Origin: Mycobacterium dioxanotrophicus
GTDB lineage: Bacteria; Actinomycetota; Actinomycetes; Mycobacteriales; Mycobacteriaceae
Assembly (NCBI RefSeq): GCF_002157835.1
Contig: NZ_CP020809.1
Coordinates: 5,952,001 to 6,016,000, forward strand
DNA length: 64,000 bases
Reading direction: 5' to 3'
Part shown: positions 45,930 through 54,827 of the stretch, one piece after another
How the letters are laid out: every line of letters begins with the position of its first letter
Numbering within the stretch: position 1 is the first letter of the stretch
Notes under the pieces: generated by a model
The model's input: only the letters and a program-made list of their open reading frames with translations
Database searches by the model: none
Told to the model about the DNA's origin: nothing
Position numbers and translations under genes: made by a program

Positions 45930-46683
45930 GAAGGCGCATCGAACCATCGAGAAGCCGGCCTATCTGCTGGAGTCCGTCGACAACGCGCTGCGGCTGCTGC
46001 AGATGCTGCGCGATGTCGGGGCACTGCGCCTCAAGGACGCGGCAGAGGAGCTGAACATCGCCCCGTCGACCGCGCACCGGCTGCTGGCCATGTTGGTCTA
46101 CCGGGGGTTCGCGGTGCAGGACGAGAAGCGGCAGTACCACCCGGGTCCGGCGATGGGCGCCGGACCGGCGCAGCGCGGCTGGACCCGAGAATTCACCGAC
46201 ACCTGCCGCCCACACCTGGAGGCACTCGCGCTGGCCTGTGGCGAAACCGTGCACCTGGAGATCCGGGTCGGCGCGCAGATCCGGTTCCTCACTTCAGTCG
46301 AATCGAACGCCACATTGCGAGTGGGCGATCGCCAGGGCCAGGTGCTGGCCGCCGAACTCACCTCCGGTGGCCGGGCACTGCTCGCCGAGCTCTCCGACGA
46401 CGCGCTCGCGGCGCTCTACCCTGCCGAACAGCTCGCCGCGTTACACAAGGAGCTGGCAGGTATCCGGGCTGCCGGGTTCGCCCTCAACGTCGAGCAGACC
46501 GAGGAGGGCGTCGCGGCGTTCGCGGTCGCTGTCCACAACCGGGCGGGCCGGGCGGTGGCCGCGGTCAGCGTCGCCGTGCCCACCGTCCGATACCGGCGCC
46601 ACGCCAAGGGCGAGCTCATCCCCACGCTCAAACGCGCGGTCCGCGAACTGGAGCTCGACGTCGCGGACATCGACCCCATCTAA
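45922..46683 (+). CDS. IclR-family regulator of the gentisate pathway
   Basis: A 253-residue regulator. The N-terminal winged helix is typical ([41 protein letters not shown], about residues 17-57), followed by an IclR effector domain with [12 protein letters not shown] and VAAVSVAVP strands. GTG 45922 is preferred over ATGs at 45871 and 45883: a -10 TATAGT lies 6 bases upstream (leaderless) and the operator would otherwise fall inside the coding sequence. It sits between the hydroxylase and the ring-cleavage genes; the ligand is probably 3-hydroxybenzoate or gentisate. Confidence 0.82.
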   Translation: MQKKAHRTIEKPAYLLESVDNALRLLQMLRDVGALRLKDAAEELNIAPSTAHRLLAMLVYRGFAVQDEKRQYHPGPAMGAGPAQRGWTREFTDTCRPHLEALALACGETVHLEIRVGAQIRFLTSVESNATLRVGDRQGQVLAAELTSGGRALLAELSDDALAALYPAEQLAALHKELAGIRAAGFALNVEQTEEGVAAFAVAVHNRAGRAVAAVSVAVPTVRYRRHAKGELIPTLKRAVRELELDVADIDPI

Positions 46684-46698
46684 TTCTGCAGAACAGAA
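46684..46698. promoter_or_regulatory. IclR-type operator, site 2
   Basis: TTCTG-CAGAA-CAGAA, the same TTCTG-N5-CAGAA layout as site 1, extended by flanking A and T. It begins just after the regulator stop and is centred about 49 bp upstream of the gentisate dioxygenase ATG, a position suited to activation. Confidence 0.7.
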
Positions 46699-46727
46699 TC
46701 TTCTACGCAGGTCGACCGGCGCCGCCT

Positions 46728-46733
46728 TAGCGT
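46728..46733 (+). promoter_or_regulatory. Putative -10 element, leaderless gentisate dioxygenase gene
   Basis: TAGCGT ends 6 bases before the ATG at 46740. Operator site 2 lies about 30 bp upstream of it. Confidence 0.45.
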
Positions 46734-46739
46734 CAAGAC

Positions 46740-47825
46740 ATGGCCCACACAGCTCACGCGGAATCCCAGCTCTCCGATCCAGAGCTGGACCGGCTCTACG
46801 CCGACTTCGACCACGCTCATCTCAATCCACTGTGGACCCAGTTGGATTCGCTCATGCCCGGCACCCCGAGCCCGCGTGCCGTGCCCTTCGTCTGGAAATG
46901 GTCGACGCTGTACCCCTTGGCGCAGCGCGCGGGCGACCTCGTTCCGGTCGGCCGGGGTGGGGAACGCCGAGCCATCGCCCTGGCCAACCCGGGGCTGGGG
47001 GGTGCGCCATACCTGACGCCGACGTTGTGGGCCGCGATTCAGTACCTCGGCCCGAAGGAGACCGCGCCCGAGCACCGGCACAGCCAGAACGCGTTCCGGT
47101 TCGTCGTCGAAGGGGACGGCGTCTGGACCGTCGTCAACGGTGATCCGGTGGCGATGCGCCGCGGCGACCTGCTGCTCACCCCGGGCTGGGCCTTTCACGG
47201 GCACCACAACGAAACCGATCAGCCGATGGCTTGGCTCGACGGTCTCGACATCCCACTCGTGCACTACACCGATACCGGATTTTTCGAGTTCGGCGCCGAC
47301 GGTGTCACCGACGAATCGACTCCGGACATCTCGCGGTCCGAACGGCTGTGGGCGCATCCGGGGCTCCGCCCGCTCGTCGGCCTCGACACCAGGACCAGCT
47401 CACCGATGGCCGCCTACCGCTGGGAGCACACCGACGCCGCCCTTCGCGAGCAACTCGCACTCGAAGACGAAGGCTTCAGTGCCACAACCGAACCCGGCCA
47501 CGCCGCGGTGCGCTACACCAACCCGACCACCGGTGGTGATGTGTTGCCCACCATCCGCGCGGAATTCCACCGGCTCCGTGCAGGCGCGTCAACACGCGCA
47601 CGCCGCGACGTCGGATCGGCGGCATATCAGGTCTTCGACGGCTCCGGCGAATTCCACCTCGGCGACACCACGTATTCCGTTGGCAAGGGGGACCTGATCG
47701 TCGTGCCGTCCTGGGTCGAATGGTCCATCCACGCTGACGATGAACTCGATCTCTTCACATTCTCCGACGCTCCGGTGGTCGAGCGCCTCGGATTCCACCG
47801 CACCATCACCCGACAAGGAGCCTGA
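46740..47825 (+). CDS. Gentisate 1,2-dioxygenase
   Basis: A 361-residue bicupin. In the N-terminal cupin, EHRHSQNAFRFVVEG carries the Fe(II)-binding His residues and WAFHGHHNET the third. The C-terminal cupin ends VPSWVEWSIHADDELDLFTFSD. It cleaves gentisate between C1 and C2 with O2 to give maleylpyruvate. Length matches bacterial GDO enzymes. First gene of the ring-cleavage operon; the stop is one base from the next start, with AAGGAG for that gene inside its 3' end. Confidence 0.92.
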   Translation: MAHTAHAESQLSDPELDRLYADFDHAHLNPLWTQLDSLMPGTPSPRAVPFVWKWSTLYPLAQRAGDLVPVGRGGERRAIALANPGLGGAPYLTPTLWAAIQYLGPKETAPEHRHSQNAFRFVVEGDGVWTVVNGDPVAMRRGDLLLTPGWAFHGHHNETDQPMAWLDGLDIPLVHYTDTGFFEFGADGVTDESTPDISRSERLWAHPGLRPLVGLDTRTSSPMAAYRWEHTDAALREQLALEDEGFSATTEPGHAAVRYTNPTTGGDVLPTIRAEFHRLRAGASTRARRDVGSAAYQVFDGSGEFHLGDTTYSVGKGDLIVVPSWVEWSIHADDELDLFTFSDAPVVERLGFHRTITRQGA

Positions 47826-47826
47826 C

Positions 47827-48651
47827 ATGAAACTCGCCACGCTGCGCCTGGCCGGTGGCACCGCCGCGGTCCGGGTCAATGCCGACAACCGCACCGCAAC
47901 GGTCGTCGTCGGCCATCCCGACCTGTCTTCCCTACTGGACCAAGCAGATTGGCGGACCATCGCCGCGCAGGCCGACGGTGCCACGATCAGTCTCGACGAC
48001 GCCGATTACGCACCTGTGGTGCCACGGCCCGGCAAGATCGTGTGTGTGGGATTGAACTATGCCACGCACATCAAGGAGATGGGCCGCGAACTGCCGCAGT
48101 ATCCGACGCTGTTCGCGAAGTGGGCCGAGGCGCTCACCGGACCGTACGACGACGTCATCGTCCCCGAATACGCTGCCGCCGAACTGGACTGGGAAGCCGA
48201 GCTGGCATTCGTCATCGGCAGACAGGCCTACCAGGTGCCCGAAGCCGAAGCCATCGACTACATCGCGGGTTACTCGGTGATCAACGACTACACCATGCGC
48301 GACTATCAGTACCGCACGCTGCAATGGGACCAGGGCAAGAATTTCGAGAAGACAAGCGGTTTCGGCCCGTTCCTGGTCACCGACTATCAGCTGGGCACCA
48401 CCATCGAAGCCCGGTTGGACGGCGAGGTGATGCAGCATGCCAGCACCGACGACCTGGTGTTCACGCCGGCGGCCCTCGTCTCCTACATCAGCCACATCGT
48501 CACACTGCAGCCCGGCGACGTCGTCATCACGGGCACCACCGGCGGCGTCGGCCACGCCCGTAAGCCACCACGCCACATCGGCAACGGCCAGACAGTCGAG
48601 GTCAGCATCGACGGGTTGGGCACCGTCCGCAACAGGACCATCGTCAAATGA
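47827..48651 (+). CDS. Fumarylpyruvate hydrolase (FAH family)
   Basis: A 274-residue fumarylacetoacetase-fold enzyme. GKIVCVGLNYATHIKEM with its His, DWEAELAFVIGR (metal ligands), SVINDYTMRDYQ, and ITGTTGGVGHARKPP are family motifs. In this operon it would hydrolyse fumarylpyruvate to fumarate and pyruvate, the last step. AAGGAG lies 6 bases before the ATG. Its stop overlaps the isomerase ATG (ATGA). Confidence 0.9.
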   Translation: MKLATLRLAGGTAAVRVNADNRTATVVVGHPDLSSLLDQADWRTIAAQADGATISLDDADYAPVVPRPGKIVCVGLNYATHIKEMGRELPQYPTLFAKWAEALTGPYDDVIVPEYAAAELDWEAELAFVIGRQAYQVPEAEAIDYIAGYSVINDYTMRDYQYRTLQWDQGKNFEKTSGFGPFLVTDYQLGTTIEARLDGEVMQHASTDDLVFTPAALVSYISHIVTLQPGDVVITGTTGGVGHARKPPRHIGNGQTVEVSIDGLGTVRNRTIVK

Positions 48652-49361
48652 GCGCCTTCGCCGATCTGCCCCGCTCCGAACGTCTGCTGGTCGCCCGGCG
48701 CGGAACCGCGTACTTCGCTCAGCGCTTGGCAGAACTGACTGACGACGACCTCGATCGCGACACCCTGCTGACCGGCTGGACCCGTCGGCACTTGCTCGCC
48801 CACGTCGGCTATAACGCCGCGGCGTTGTGCCGGTTACTGGACTGGGCTGCCACGGGAGTCGAAATGCCGATGTATGAGTCCCCGGAGGCGCGTGCTCGGG
48901 AGATCGAGGAGGGCGCCACGCTCAGCGCGGCGGCGCTGCGAAACCTCTTCGACCACACCGTCGCCCGGCTCGACGAGAAGTGGCGACACCTGCCGGATGC
49001 GGCCTGGCAGGCGCAGGTTCGCACGGCCCAGGGCCGCGTCGTGCCCGCCGCAGAGACGGTCTGGATGCGCTGCCGCGAGGTGTGGATCCACGCCGTCGAC
49101 CTCGACAACGGCGCGCAGTTCGGCGATTTTCCCGACATCATGCTGCAGTCGTTGCTCACCGATATCGTCGGGATGTGGCGCAGAAAGAATCGCGGTGACG
49201 GCATCGTGCTCGAGGTGACGGGGATGGCACCGGTCGCGGTCAGCGACGGGCCTCAAAAACAGGTGATCAGCGGACCGCTGGCCTCAGTGGTCCGGTGGGC
49301 CGCCGGACGCGGCGCGGTCGGCTTGACCGATGAGGTGCCCGACCCGCCGCCCTGGCTGTAA
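48648..49361 (+). CDS. Mycothiol-dependent maleylpyruvate isomerase
   Basis: A 237-residue DinB-like helical-bundle enzyme. GWTRRHLLAHVGYNAAAL near residue 42 contains the metal-binding His; MRCREVWIHAVDLDNG carries the other ligands (Glu and His). Actinobacteria use mycothiol instead of glutathione to turn maleylpyruvate into fumarylpyruvate. Coupled to the hydrolase by a 4-base overlap and followed by the FUSC gene after 2 bases. Confidence 0.92.
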   Translation: MSAFADLPRSERLLVARRGTAYFAQRLAELTDDDLDRDTLLTGWTRRHLLAHVGYNAAALCRLLDWAATGVEMPMYESPEARAREIEEGATLSAAALRNLFDHTVARLDEKWRHLPDAAWQAQVRTAQGRVVPAAETVWMRCREVWIHAVDLDNGAQFGDFPDIMLQSLLTDIVGMWRRKNRGDGIVLEVTGMAPVAVSDGPQKQVISGPLASVVRWAAGRGAVGLTDEVPDPPPWL

Positions 49362-49363
49362 CC

Positions 49364-51097
49364 ATGCCGGACCGGCCCGCGCCAAAACCGGTTTCCCACC
49401 CGCTGCGCAACGTCTTCGTGCTCAACCCGGGACCGCAGCGGTTTCTGTTCGCGCTGCGCGCCGGGCTGTGTATGGCGGTTCCGGTCCTGGTCGGCTGGGC
49501 CACAGGGCACACCGCAGCCGGGCTGATCGCCACCATCGGCGGGTTCACCTCGGTGTACGGCAGCGGCAGACCCTATCTCAACCGGGGCATGTATCTGGGC
49601 ACGGTGGCGCTGTGCTTCGCGGTCGCCGTGGCACTCGGGGATTGGGCGGCCGCGACGCCGTGGCTGGCGGTGGGAACGGTCACGGTGATCGCGATGGTCG
49701 CCGCGCTGGTCTGCAACGCGCTGGCCATCGGACCGCCCGGCGCGTACCTGTTCGTGCTGGCGTGCGCGGCGGGCACCGGCGTGGCCACCACGCACTTGTC
49801 GCCGCTGCACCTGGCGGCGCTCGTGCTCGCCGGCGGTGCCTTCGCGTGGGCGGTGCACATGGCGGGAGCGCTCGTGCGTCCGCGCGGCCCGGAACGCGCC
49901 GCGGCCGCGGCCGCGGCAAACGCGATCGCCGGGTACATCGACACAATGGGCGATGGGCCCGCCGAAGCCTCCGCCCGGCACCGAGCCGCCACACTGCTGC
50001 ACACCGCGTGGATCACGCTGGTCACCTACCAGCCGGTGCAGCCCAAACCCGACGACACGCTCTACCGCCTGCGGGTGATCAACCGTCGGCTGCATGCGCT
50101 GTTCGCGGAGGCCATGCGTAGCGCCGACGCCGGTCGGCCGCTGCCGTTCGACGGGGCCGAGCTGGCCAGGCATCTGGCCACCGTGCCCGCCGACGCCTTC
50201 GTCGACGACCATGGCGCTGAAGGTGTTCCGCTCGGCAGGCCGAGCGCGGCGACGCTGTTGCGCCGGGCCGCGACCCCGGGTTCGAACTCGCTGCGACTGG
50301 CCGCCCGCGTCGGAATCGCGGTATTGATCGCCGGTGCCATCGCCGGTGCGCTGGGCATCAGTCACGCGTATTGGGCCATGGCGACCGCGGTGCTGATGCT
50401 GCATCAAGGTTTCGACTGGCTGCGCACCATCCAGCGCGGCATCGAACGGACGCTGGGCACCTGGCTCGGACTCGGCGTCGCTGGGGCGATCCTGGCCCTG
50501 CACCCGCAGGGAGTGTGGTTGGCCTTGGTGCTGGGCGCGTTGCAGTTCACCATCGAGATGTTCGTGGTGCGCAACTACACCCTGGCCGTCATCTTCATCA
50601 CGCCCGCAGCGCTGACCATCGCGTCAGGCGGCGCCCCGGTCACCGACCTCGGGAACCTGCTGCTCGCCCGCGGCGGCGACACCCTGATCGGCTGTGCCGT
50701 CGCACTTTTGGTGTATTGGGTGATCGAACGCGGCAGTCCGCCTGCCCGACTCACCGCTGCCATCTCCGCCACCCTGGCCGCGGTTGACACGGCCGTCGCC
50801 CATCTTGCGGCCGGCGACGTCACCTCACCGGTGGCCCGCACGGACCGCCGGGATCTGCAGCTGCAGGCGATGGCGATGCTGCCCGCGTACGACATCGACG
50901 TCGGCGGATCGGCCACGCAACGCGCTGCCGCGGAACGCATGTGGCCCACGGTGGTGGTCGCCGAGCAGCTCGCCTACCGCACCCTGGCGGCGTGCTGGGC
51001 GTTGGAACACGATGGCAACACCGAGGCGGCCGCCGACACTGCTGCCGATCTGGCCGAGCAGCTCTCAGCGCTCGGGCTGCCAGACCAGCGACAGTAG
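49364..51097 (+). CDS. FUSC-family (AaeB-like) aromatic acid exporter
   Basis: A 577-residue membrane protein with two blocks of about five to six spans (about residues 25-165 and 310-460) around a cytoplasmic region, the FUSC layout (ATIGGFTSVYGSGRPY; SHAYWAMATAVLMLHQGF and GIERTLGTWLGLGVAG). Relatives such as AaeB export hydroxylated aromatic acids. The gene starts 2 bases after the isomerase stop, so it belongs to the gentisate operon and could remove excess gentisate or 3-hydroxybenzoate. Its 3' end overlaps the convergent small membrane-protein gene by 33 bases. Confidence 0.85.
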   Translation: MPDRPAPKPVSHPLRNVFVLNPGPQRFLFALRAGLCMAVPVLVGWATGHTAAGLIATIGGFTSVYGSGRPYLNRGMYLGTVALCFAVAVALGDWAAATPWLAVGTVTVIAMVAALVCNALAIGPPGAYLFVLACAAGTGVATTHLSPLHLAALVLAGGAFAWAVHMAGALVRPRGPERAAAAAAANAIAGYIDTMGDGPAEASARHRAATLLHTAWITLVTYQPVQPKPDDTLYRLRVINRRLHALFAEAMRSADAGRPLPFDGAELARHLATVPADAFVDDHGAEGVPLGRPSAATLLRRAATPGSNSLRLAARVGIAVLIAGAIAGALGISHAYWAMATAVLMLHQGFDWLRTIQRGIERTLGTWLGLGVAGAILALHPQGVWLALVLGALQFTIEMFVVRNYTLAVIFITPAALTIASGGAPVTDLGNLLLARGGDTLIGCAVALLVYWVIERGSPPARLTAAISATLAAVDTAVAHLAAGDVTSPVARTDRRDLQLQAMAMLPAYDIDVGGSATQRAAAERMWPTVVVAEQLAYRTLAACWALEHDGNTEAAADTAADLAEQLSALGLPDQRQ

Positions 51098-51451
51098 CCA
51101 GCTGACGATCGACAGCACGATCGCCGCCCAGATCGCGGTCCACCAGAACTCGTTGATCTGCAAGCCCCAGTGGGTGGTGCTCTCGGTGATCCGCGACGTG
51201 ATCCACAGCATGAGTGCGTTGATCACGATGTGGATGAGTCCGAGCGTCAGGATGTAGAGCGGTATCGAGAGGATCTGCACGATCGGTTTGATGATGGCGT
51301 TGACGACGCCGAAGATCACCGCGACGACGAAGATGATCCCGACGCGCGCCAGCGTGGTGTCGCCGCCGACGAAACTCATTCCCGGCACGATCAGCGTCAC
51401 GATCCACAGCGCGAGCCCGGTCAGCCCGGCGCGCAACAGAAATGAGGTCAT
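51065..51451 (-). CDS. Small four-span membrane protein, phage-holin-family (Mycp superfamily IV type)
   Basis: A 128-residue protein with four hydrophobic segments (ALWIVTLIVPGM, IIFVVAVIFGVVNAI, LGLIHIVINALMLW, WWTAIWAAIVLSIVSWLL). VVNAIIKPIVQILSIPLYILTLGL is the signature of the widespread family annotated as phage holin family 4. These are chromosomal in most bacteria and not linked to lysis. ATG 51451. Function unknown. Ends inside the FUSC gene on the opposite strand. Confidence 0.75.
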   Translation of the reverse strand: MTSFLLRAGLTGLALWIVTLIVPGMSFVGGDTTLARVGIIFVVAVIFGVVNAIIKPIVQILSIPLYILTLGLIHIVINALMLWITSRITESTTHWGLQINEFWWTAIWAAIVLSIVSWLLSLVWQPER

Positions 51452-51456
51452 GGGTG

Positions 51457-52221
51457 TCAGTCTGCCGATCGCAGTAGGTAGGTGTCCATGATCCAGCCGT
51501 GGCGTTCGCGCGCTTCGGCCCGCGCCGCGACGATCTGCTCGCCCACCTCGCCGACCCGGCCGGCGAAGAGGATCTCGTCGGGCGTACCGAGGTAGGCACC
51601 CCACCAGATCCGGGTCTGCTGCGGGCACTCCTGGAACGAGCATTCGGCGTCGAGCATCACCACCGCGGTGCCGGAGATGCCCTCATCGCGCAACCGGCGG
51701 CCCGTGGTGATCAGCACCGGCTCGCCGATGTCGTTGAGCGGTATGCGATGCCGCGCGGTCAGCGCCTGGACGGCGGTGATGCCCGGAATGACGTCGTAGT
51801 CGAATTCCACGTGCTCGGCGACCCGGTCGAGGATGCGCAGCGTGCTGTCGTACAGCGACGGATCCCCCCACGCCAGAAACGCACCGACACCGTCCGGTCC
51901 GAGTTCGGTCTCGATGGCCTGTGCCCAGATCTTGGCCCGCTCGGCATGCCAGTCGGCGACAGCGCTGGTGTATTCGCCGGTCGTCGCCCGCGGCGGGTCG
52001 ACCAGTTCGACGAACCGGTAGCCAGGCTCCCCCGGTGCGTGCGTAATGAACCGTTCGCAGATGGCTCGTCGCAGCGCGACCAGCTCATCGGTATCCGTCC
52101 CCCGCCGCGGGCCCTTGTCCATCGCGAAGAACACCTGTGTGTGGTTGAGCGCGGAAACCGCTTGTGCCGTGACGTAGTCGGGATCGCCCGCGCCGATACC
52201 GATGACATGGATGTGGCGCAC
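51457..52221 (-). CDS. cobF: Precorrin-6A synthase (deacetylating)
   Basis: A 254-residue SAM-dependent methyltransferase of aerobic cobalamin synthesis; it methylates precorrin-5 at C1 and releases acetate. VIGIGAGDPDYVTAQAVSAL is the SAM-binding start and FLAWGDPSLYDSTLRIL a conserved block; DVIPGITAVQALTARHRIPL follows. GTG start. M. tuberculosis, as I recall, lacks cobF, so its presence fits an environmental mycobacterium. It is alone here, without other cob genes, and no cobalamin riboswitch is evident upstream. Confidence 0.92.
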   Translation of the reverse strand: MRHIHVIGIGAGDPDYVTAQAVSALNHTQVFFAMDKGPRRGTDTDELVALRRAICERFITHAPGEPGYRFVELVDPPRATTGEYTSAVADWHAERAKIWAQAIETELGPDGVGAFLAWGDPSLYDSTLRILDRVAEHVEFDYDVIPGITAVQALTARHRIPLNDIGEPVLITTGRRLRDEGISGTAVVMLDAECSFQECPQQTRIWWGAYLGTPDEILFAGRVGEVGEQIVAARAEARERHGWIMDTYLLRSAD

Positions 52222-52273
52222 ACCCGAAGGGTAACGATCCGACAGCTCGCCAAAGTATGCGGTACCGTGGGTA

Positions 52274-52303
52274 TTGACTAAGTGTTGCGAAGGGCCCTAA
52301 CTT
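52274..52303 (+). promoter_or_regulatory. Putative sigma-A-type promoter for the AurF-like gene
   Basis: TTGACT (52274-52279), 18-bp spacer, TAACTT (52298-52303). It gives a short leader before the GTG at 52346, containing small CGAAG/CTTCG inverted repeats. Confidence 0.4.
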
Positions 52304-52345
52304 CGATGAGCAGCTTCGCTCCGGTCAGTCGAAGGGACGTCAACG

Positions 52346-53599
52346 GTGACATCTTCGGTCAGGGCGGCCAACGCCGCCACACGTGACGAGTTCGCTGAGC
52401 GCCTGCTCAAGGGTTCGGTGCGCAAATCCTATGCACCGGTCGTGGACATCGACTGGGACGCACCGCTGGATCCCGACAAGTTCTACCTGCCCCCGAAGAC
52501 GGTGTCGCTGTACGGAACGCTGTTGTGGGACAGCATGACCCGCGCCCAGCAGATCGAGCTGTCACGGCAGGAGCTGGTCAACACGCTCTCGGCGGGCATC
52601 TGGTTCGAGAACATCCTCAACCAGGCGCTGCTGCGCAAGATGATGCATCAGGACCCCACCGCCCGCGCCACCCACTACGAGCTCACCGAGCTGGGCGACG
52701 AAACCCGGCACATGGTGATGTTCGGCAGGGCGATCGAGAAGGTCGACGCCAAACCGGTGCGCCCGCGGCTGTATCAGCGCATGATCATCAACGCTCTGCC
52801 GTTCGCCTTCCGCGGTTCGTTGTTGTGGGTGGCCGCGTTGATCGGCGAGGAGATCTTCGACTCGCTGCAGCGGCAGATGATGGATGATCCGGAACTGCAG
52901 CCGATGATCCAGCGCCTCATGCGGATTCATGTCACCGAAGAGGCCAGGCACATCCAATTCGCCCGCGACGGGCTGCGCAAGCGCACGCCGACGATGCCGT
53001 GGATCACCCGCGCCTGGGTCGGCAACCTCAACGGCGTCGGTGGTCTGTTCTTCCGCTTCCTGTTCACCAACAAGGTGCAGTACCACCGTGTGGGCCTCGA
53101 CGCCCGTGCGGCCCGTGCGATGGCCCGCGCGAGCACCCACCGGCATGAGACCCAGATCGCCGGGTTCGCCCCGCTGGGCGCGTTCCTGGAGGAGGTCGGG
53201 CTGATGGGCCCGATCGCTCGTCGGTTGTGGCGCCGCACCGGGTTCCTGCCCGCCGCCGCACGGCGTGGCACGGGGGCGCCGACGGACGCGGGCACGGGCG
53301 CCGAGCCCGACGACGACGTGTACGACGGCGCCGCGGCTCTGCAGATCGCCGACCAGGAACACCCCGTGCGGGTCCGCCTGACCGGGCACCTGGACCCCAT
53401 CGATGGCCGATACCACTGGCGCGGAACGATTCTCGACGCACCGAACTTGGTCAGCATCGGCCCGGTGCGGCTCGGCATCGAATCCCGGTGCGTGGACGCG
53501 CGAATCACCGAACGCACCGCACAGGGCAGCTATTCGATCGTCGGCGTCGGCGCGCCGCCGTTCGCCCTGCCGAACGTCGAGGTCACCGTCGTCGAGTGA
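52346..53599 (+). CDS. AurF-type diiron oxygenase fused to a DUF4873 domain
   Basis: A 417-residue protein. The AurF-like N-terminal part (about 1-300) has paired ExxH-type ligand motifs, GDETRHMVMFGRA and TEEARHIQFARDG, plus ENILNQ and GEEIFDSLQ, a full set for two irons. AurF enzymes oxidise amino groups to nitro; related proteins hydroxylate alkyl chains. The C-terminus (about 330-417; VYDGAAALQIADQEHPVRVRL) matches DUF4873, a small beta domain often paired with such enzymes in mycobacteria. GTG start fits the ORF. Substrate unknown. Confidence 0.82.
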   Translation: MTSSVRAANAATRDEFAERLLKGSVRKSYAPVVDIDWDAPLDPDKFYLPPKTVSLYGTLLWDSMTRAQQIELSRQELVNTLSAGIWFENILNQALLRKMMHQDPTARATHYELTELGDETRHMVMFGRAIEKVDAKPVRPRLYQRMIINALPFAFRGSLLWVAALIGEEIFDSLQRQMMDDPELQPMIQRLMRIHVTEEARHIQFARDGLRKRTPTMPWITRAWVGNLNGVGGLFFRFLFTNKVQYHRVGLDARAARAMARASTHRHETQIAGFAPLGAFLEEVGLMGPIARRLWRRTGFLPAAARRGTGAPTDAGTGAEPDDDVYDGAAALQIADQEHPVRVRLTGHLDPIDGRYHWRGTILDAPNLVSIGPVRLGIESRCVDARITERTAQGSYSIVGVGAPPFALPNVEVTVVE

Positions 53600-54767
53600 C
53601 GGCGGTCCTGCCGAGCAGCGCGAGCGCGAACACACCGCCGGCGATGCCTGACACCAGCAGCGGCAACTGCCCGGCCTGGCCCGGGATGCCGTTCCACAGC
53701 AGACCGGCCCACAGTCCGGCGCCGAGCACGGCAAAACCGCTGAGCCCCTGGAAAACTCCCTGGGCACTGCCTTGCAGATCGGCACCGACCAACGACGACA
53801 CCCAGGCTTTGCCGACCCCGTCGGTGCACCCGGTGAACAGGCCGTATGCCCCGATCAACAGCCAGGCCAGGACCGGATCGGTGGTCAGGCCCAGCCCGGC
53901 ATAGCCGACCGCGAAGAACGCCAGGCCGATGCCGAACACCGGCAACCGCCCGAGCCGGTCGGCCAGCAGCCCCGCCGGGTAGCTGGAGATCGCGTACACC
54001 GCGTTGTAGGTCACGTAGGCCAGGATCACCTCGACGACGGAGAAGCCGATCTCGTTGAGCCGCAACAACAGAAGGGCGTCGGGAAAGTTCACCAGCCCGA
54101 ACAGCACCAGCACGGCCGTCACCCGCCAGTACCGGCCGGGCAGTTCACGCACCTGCGCGAACATCGGCGTGCGCACCGTGACCGCGGACCGCCCGTGCTC
54201 CGCAACCAGGAACACGAGTGCCACGCTGAGGACAGCCGGTATCACCGCGATCCACAGCAGTGGCGGGATCTGGTGGTCGAGCAGTTCATAACCCGCGAGG
54301 CCGAGCAACGGCCCGACCACCGCCCCCAAAGTGTCCATGGCCCGGTGAAATCCGAACACTCGGCCGCGGACGGACGCGTCGACGCCGGCGACCAGCAGGG
54401 CATCCCGCGGGGCGCCCCGCACACCTTTGCCGAGCCGGTCCACGACCCGCCCCGCCAGCACGCCCGGCCAGGCTCCGGCAGCCGCGACGATCACCTTGCC
54501 CAGTGCGGCCATGCCGTAACCGGTGGCGATCAACGGACGCTTCGCGAACCGGTCCCCGAGCGGACCCGCCGCCAGCTTGGTCAACGCGGCCGCGCCTTCC
54601 GCTGCGCCCTCGACGGCGCCGACCACCGCCGGTGGTGCGCCCAGGACCGCGGTCAGGTAGATGGGCAGCAGCGGATAGAGAAGTTCGCTCGCAGCATCCT
54701 GAAGAAACGACACCGCGGAGAGCACCCGAACATTGCGGGTGAGCCAGGTCCGCACACTGAAAATCAT
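53583..54767 (-). CDS. MFS transporter
   Basis: A 394-residue, 12-span membrane protein. GPLGDRFAKRPLIATGY is the first loop 2-3 motif (degenerate), RVVDRLGKGVRGAPRDALL a conserved loop typical of a distinct MFS branch found in many bacteria, and LLADRLGRLPVFGIGLA the second motif. The substrate is unknown. It overlaps the AurF-like gene at the 3' end by 17 bases and is divergent from the cheB-like gene. Confidence 0.78.
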   Translation of the reverse strand: MIFSVRTWLTRNVRVLSAVSFLQDAASELLYPLLPIYLTAVLGAPPAVVGAVEGAAEGAAALTKLAAGPLGDRFAKRPLIATGYGMAALGKVIVAAAGAWPGVLAGRVVDRLGKGVRGAPRDALLVAGVDASVRGRVFGFHRAMDTLGAVVGPLLGLAGYELLDHQIPPLLWIAVIPAVLSVALVFLVAEHGRSAVTVRTPMFAQVRELPGRYWRVTAVLVLFGLVNFPDALLLLRLNEIGFSVVEVILAYVTYNAVYAISSYPAGLLADRLGRLPVFGIGLAFFAVGYAGLGLTTDPVLAWLLIGAYGLFTGCTDGVGKAWVSSLVGADLQGSAQGVFQGLSGFAVLGAGLWAGLLWNGIPGQAGQLPLLVSGIAGGVFALALLGRTAVTRRR

Positions 54768-54827
54768 GCCGTGTCGCGATGCATTGCCTAGGCGTAGGTT
54801 GGGTAATCAGGGCACATAGGGTGCACG

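Noticed and set aside
51065..51451. Phage holin, hence a prophage remnant
   Set aside because: The family name is historical. No lysin, integrase, capsid or tail genes are nearby, and such proteins are chromosomal in many bacteria.
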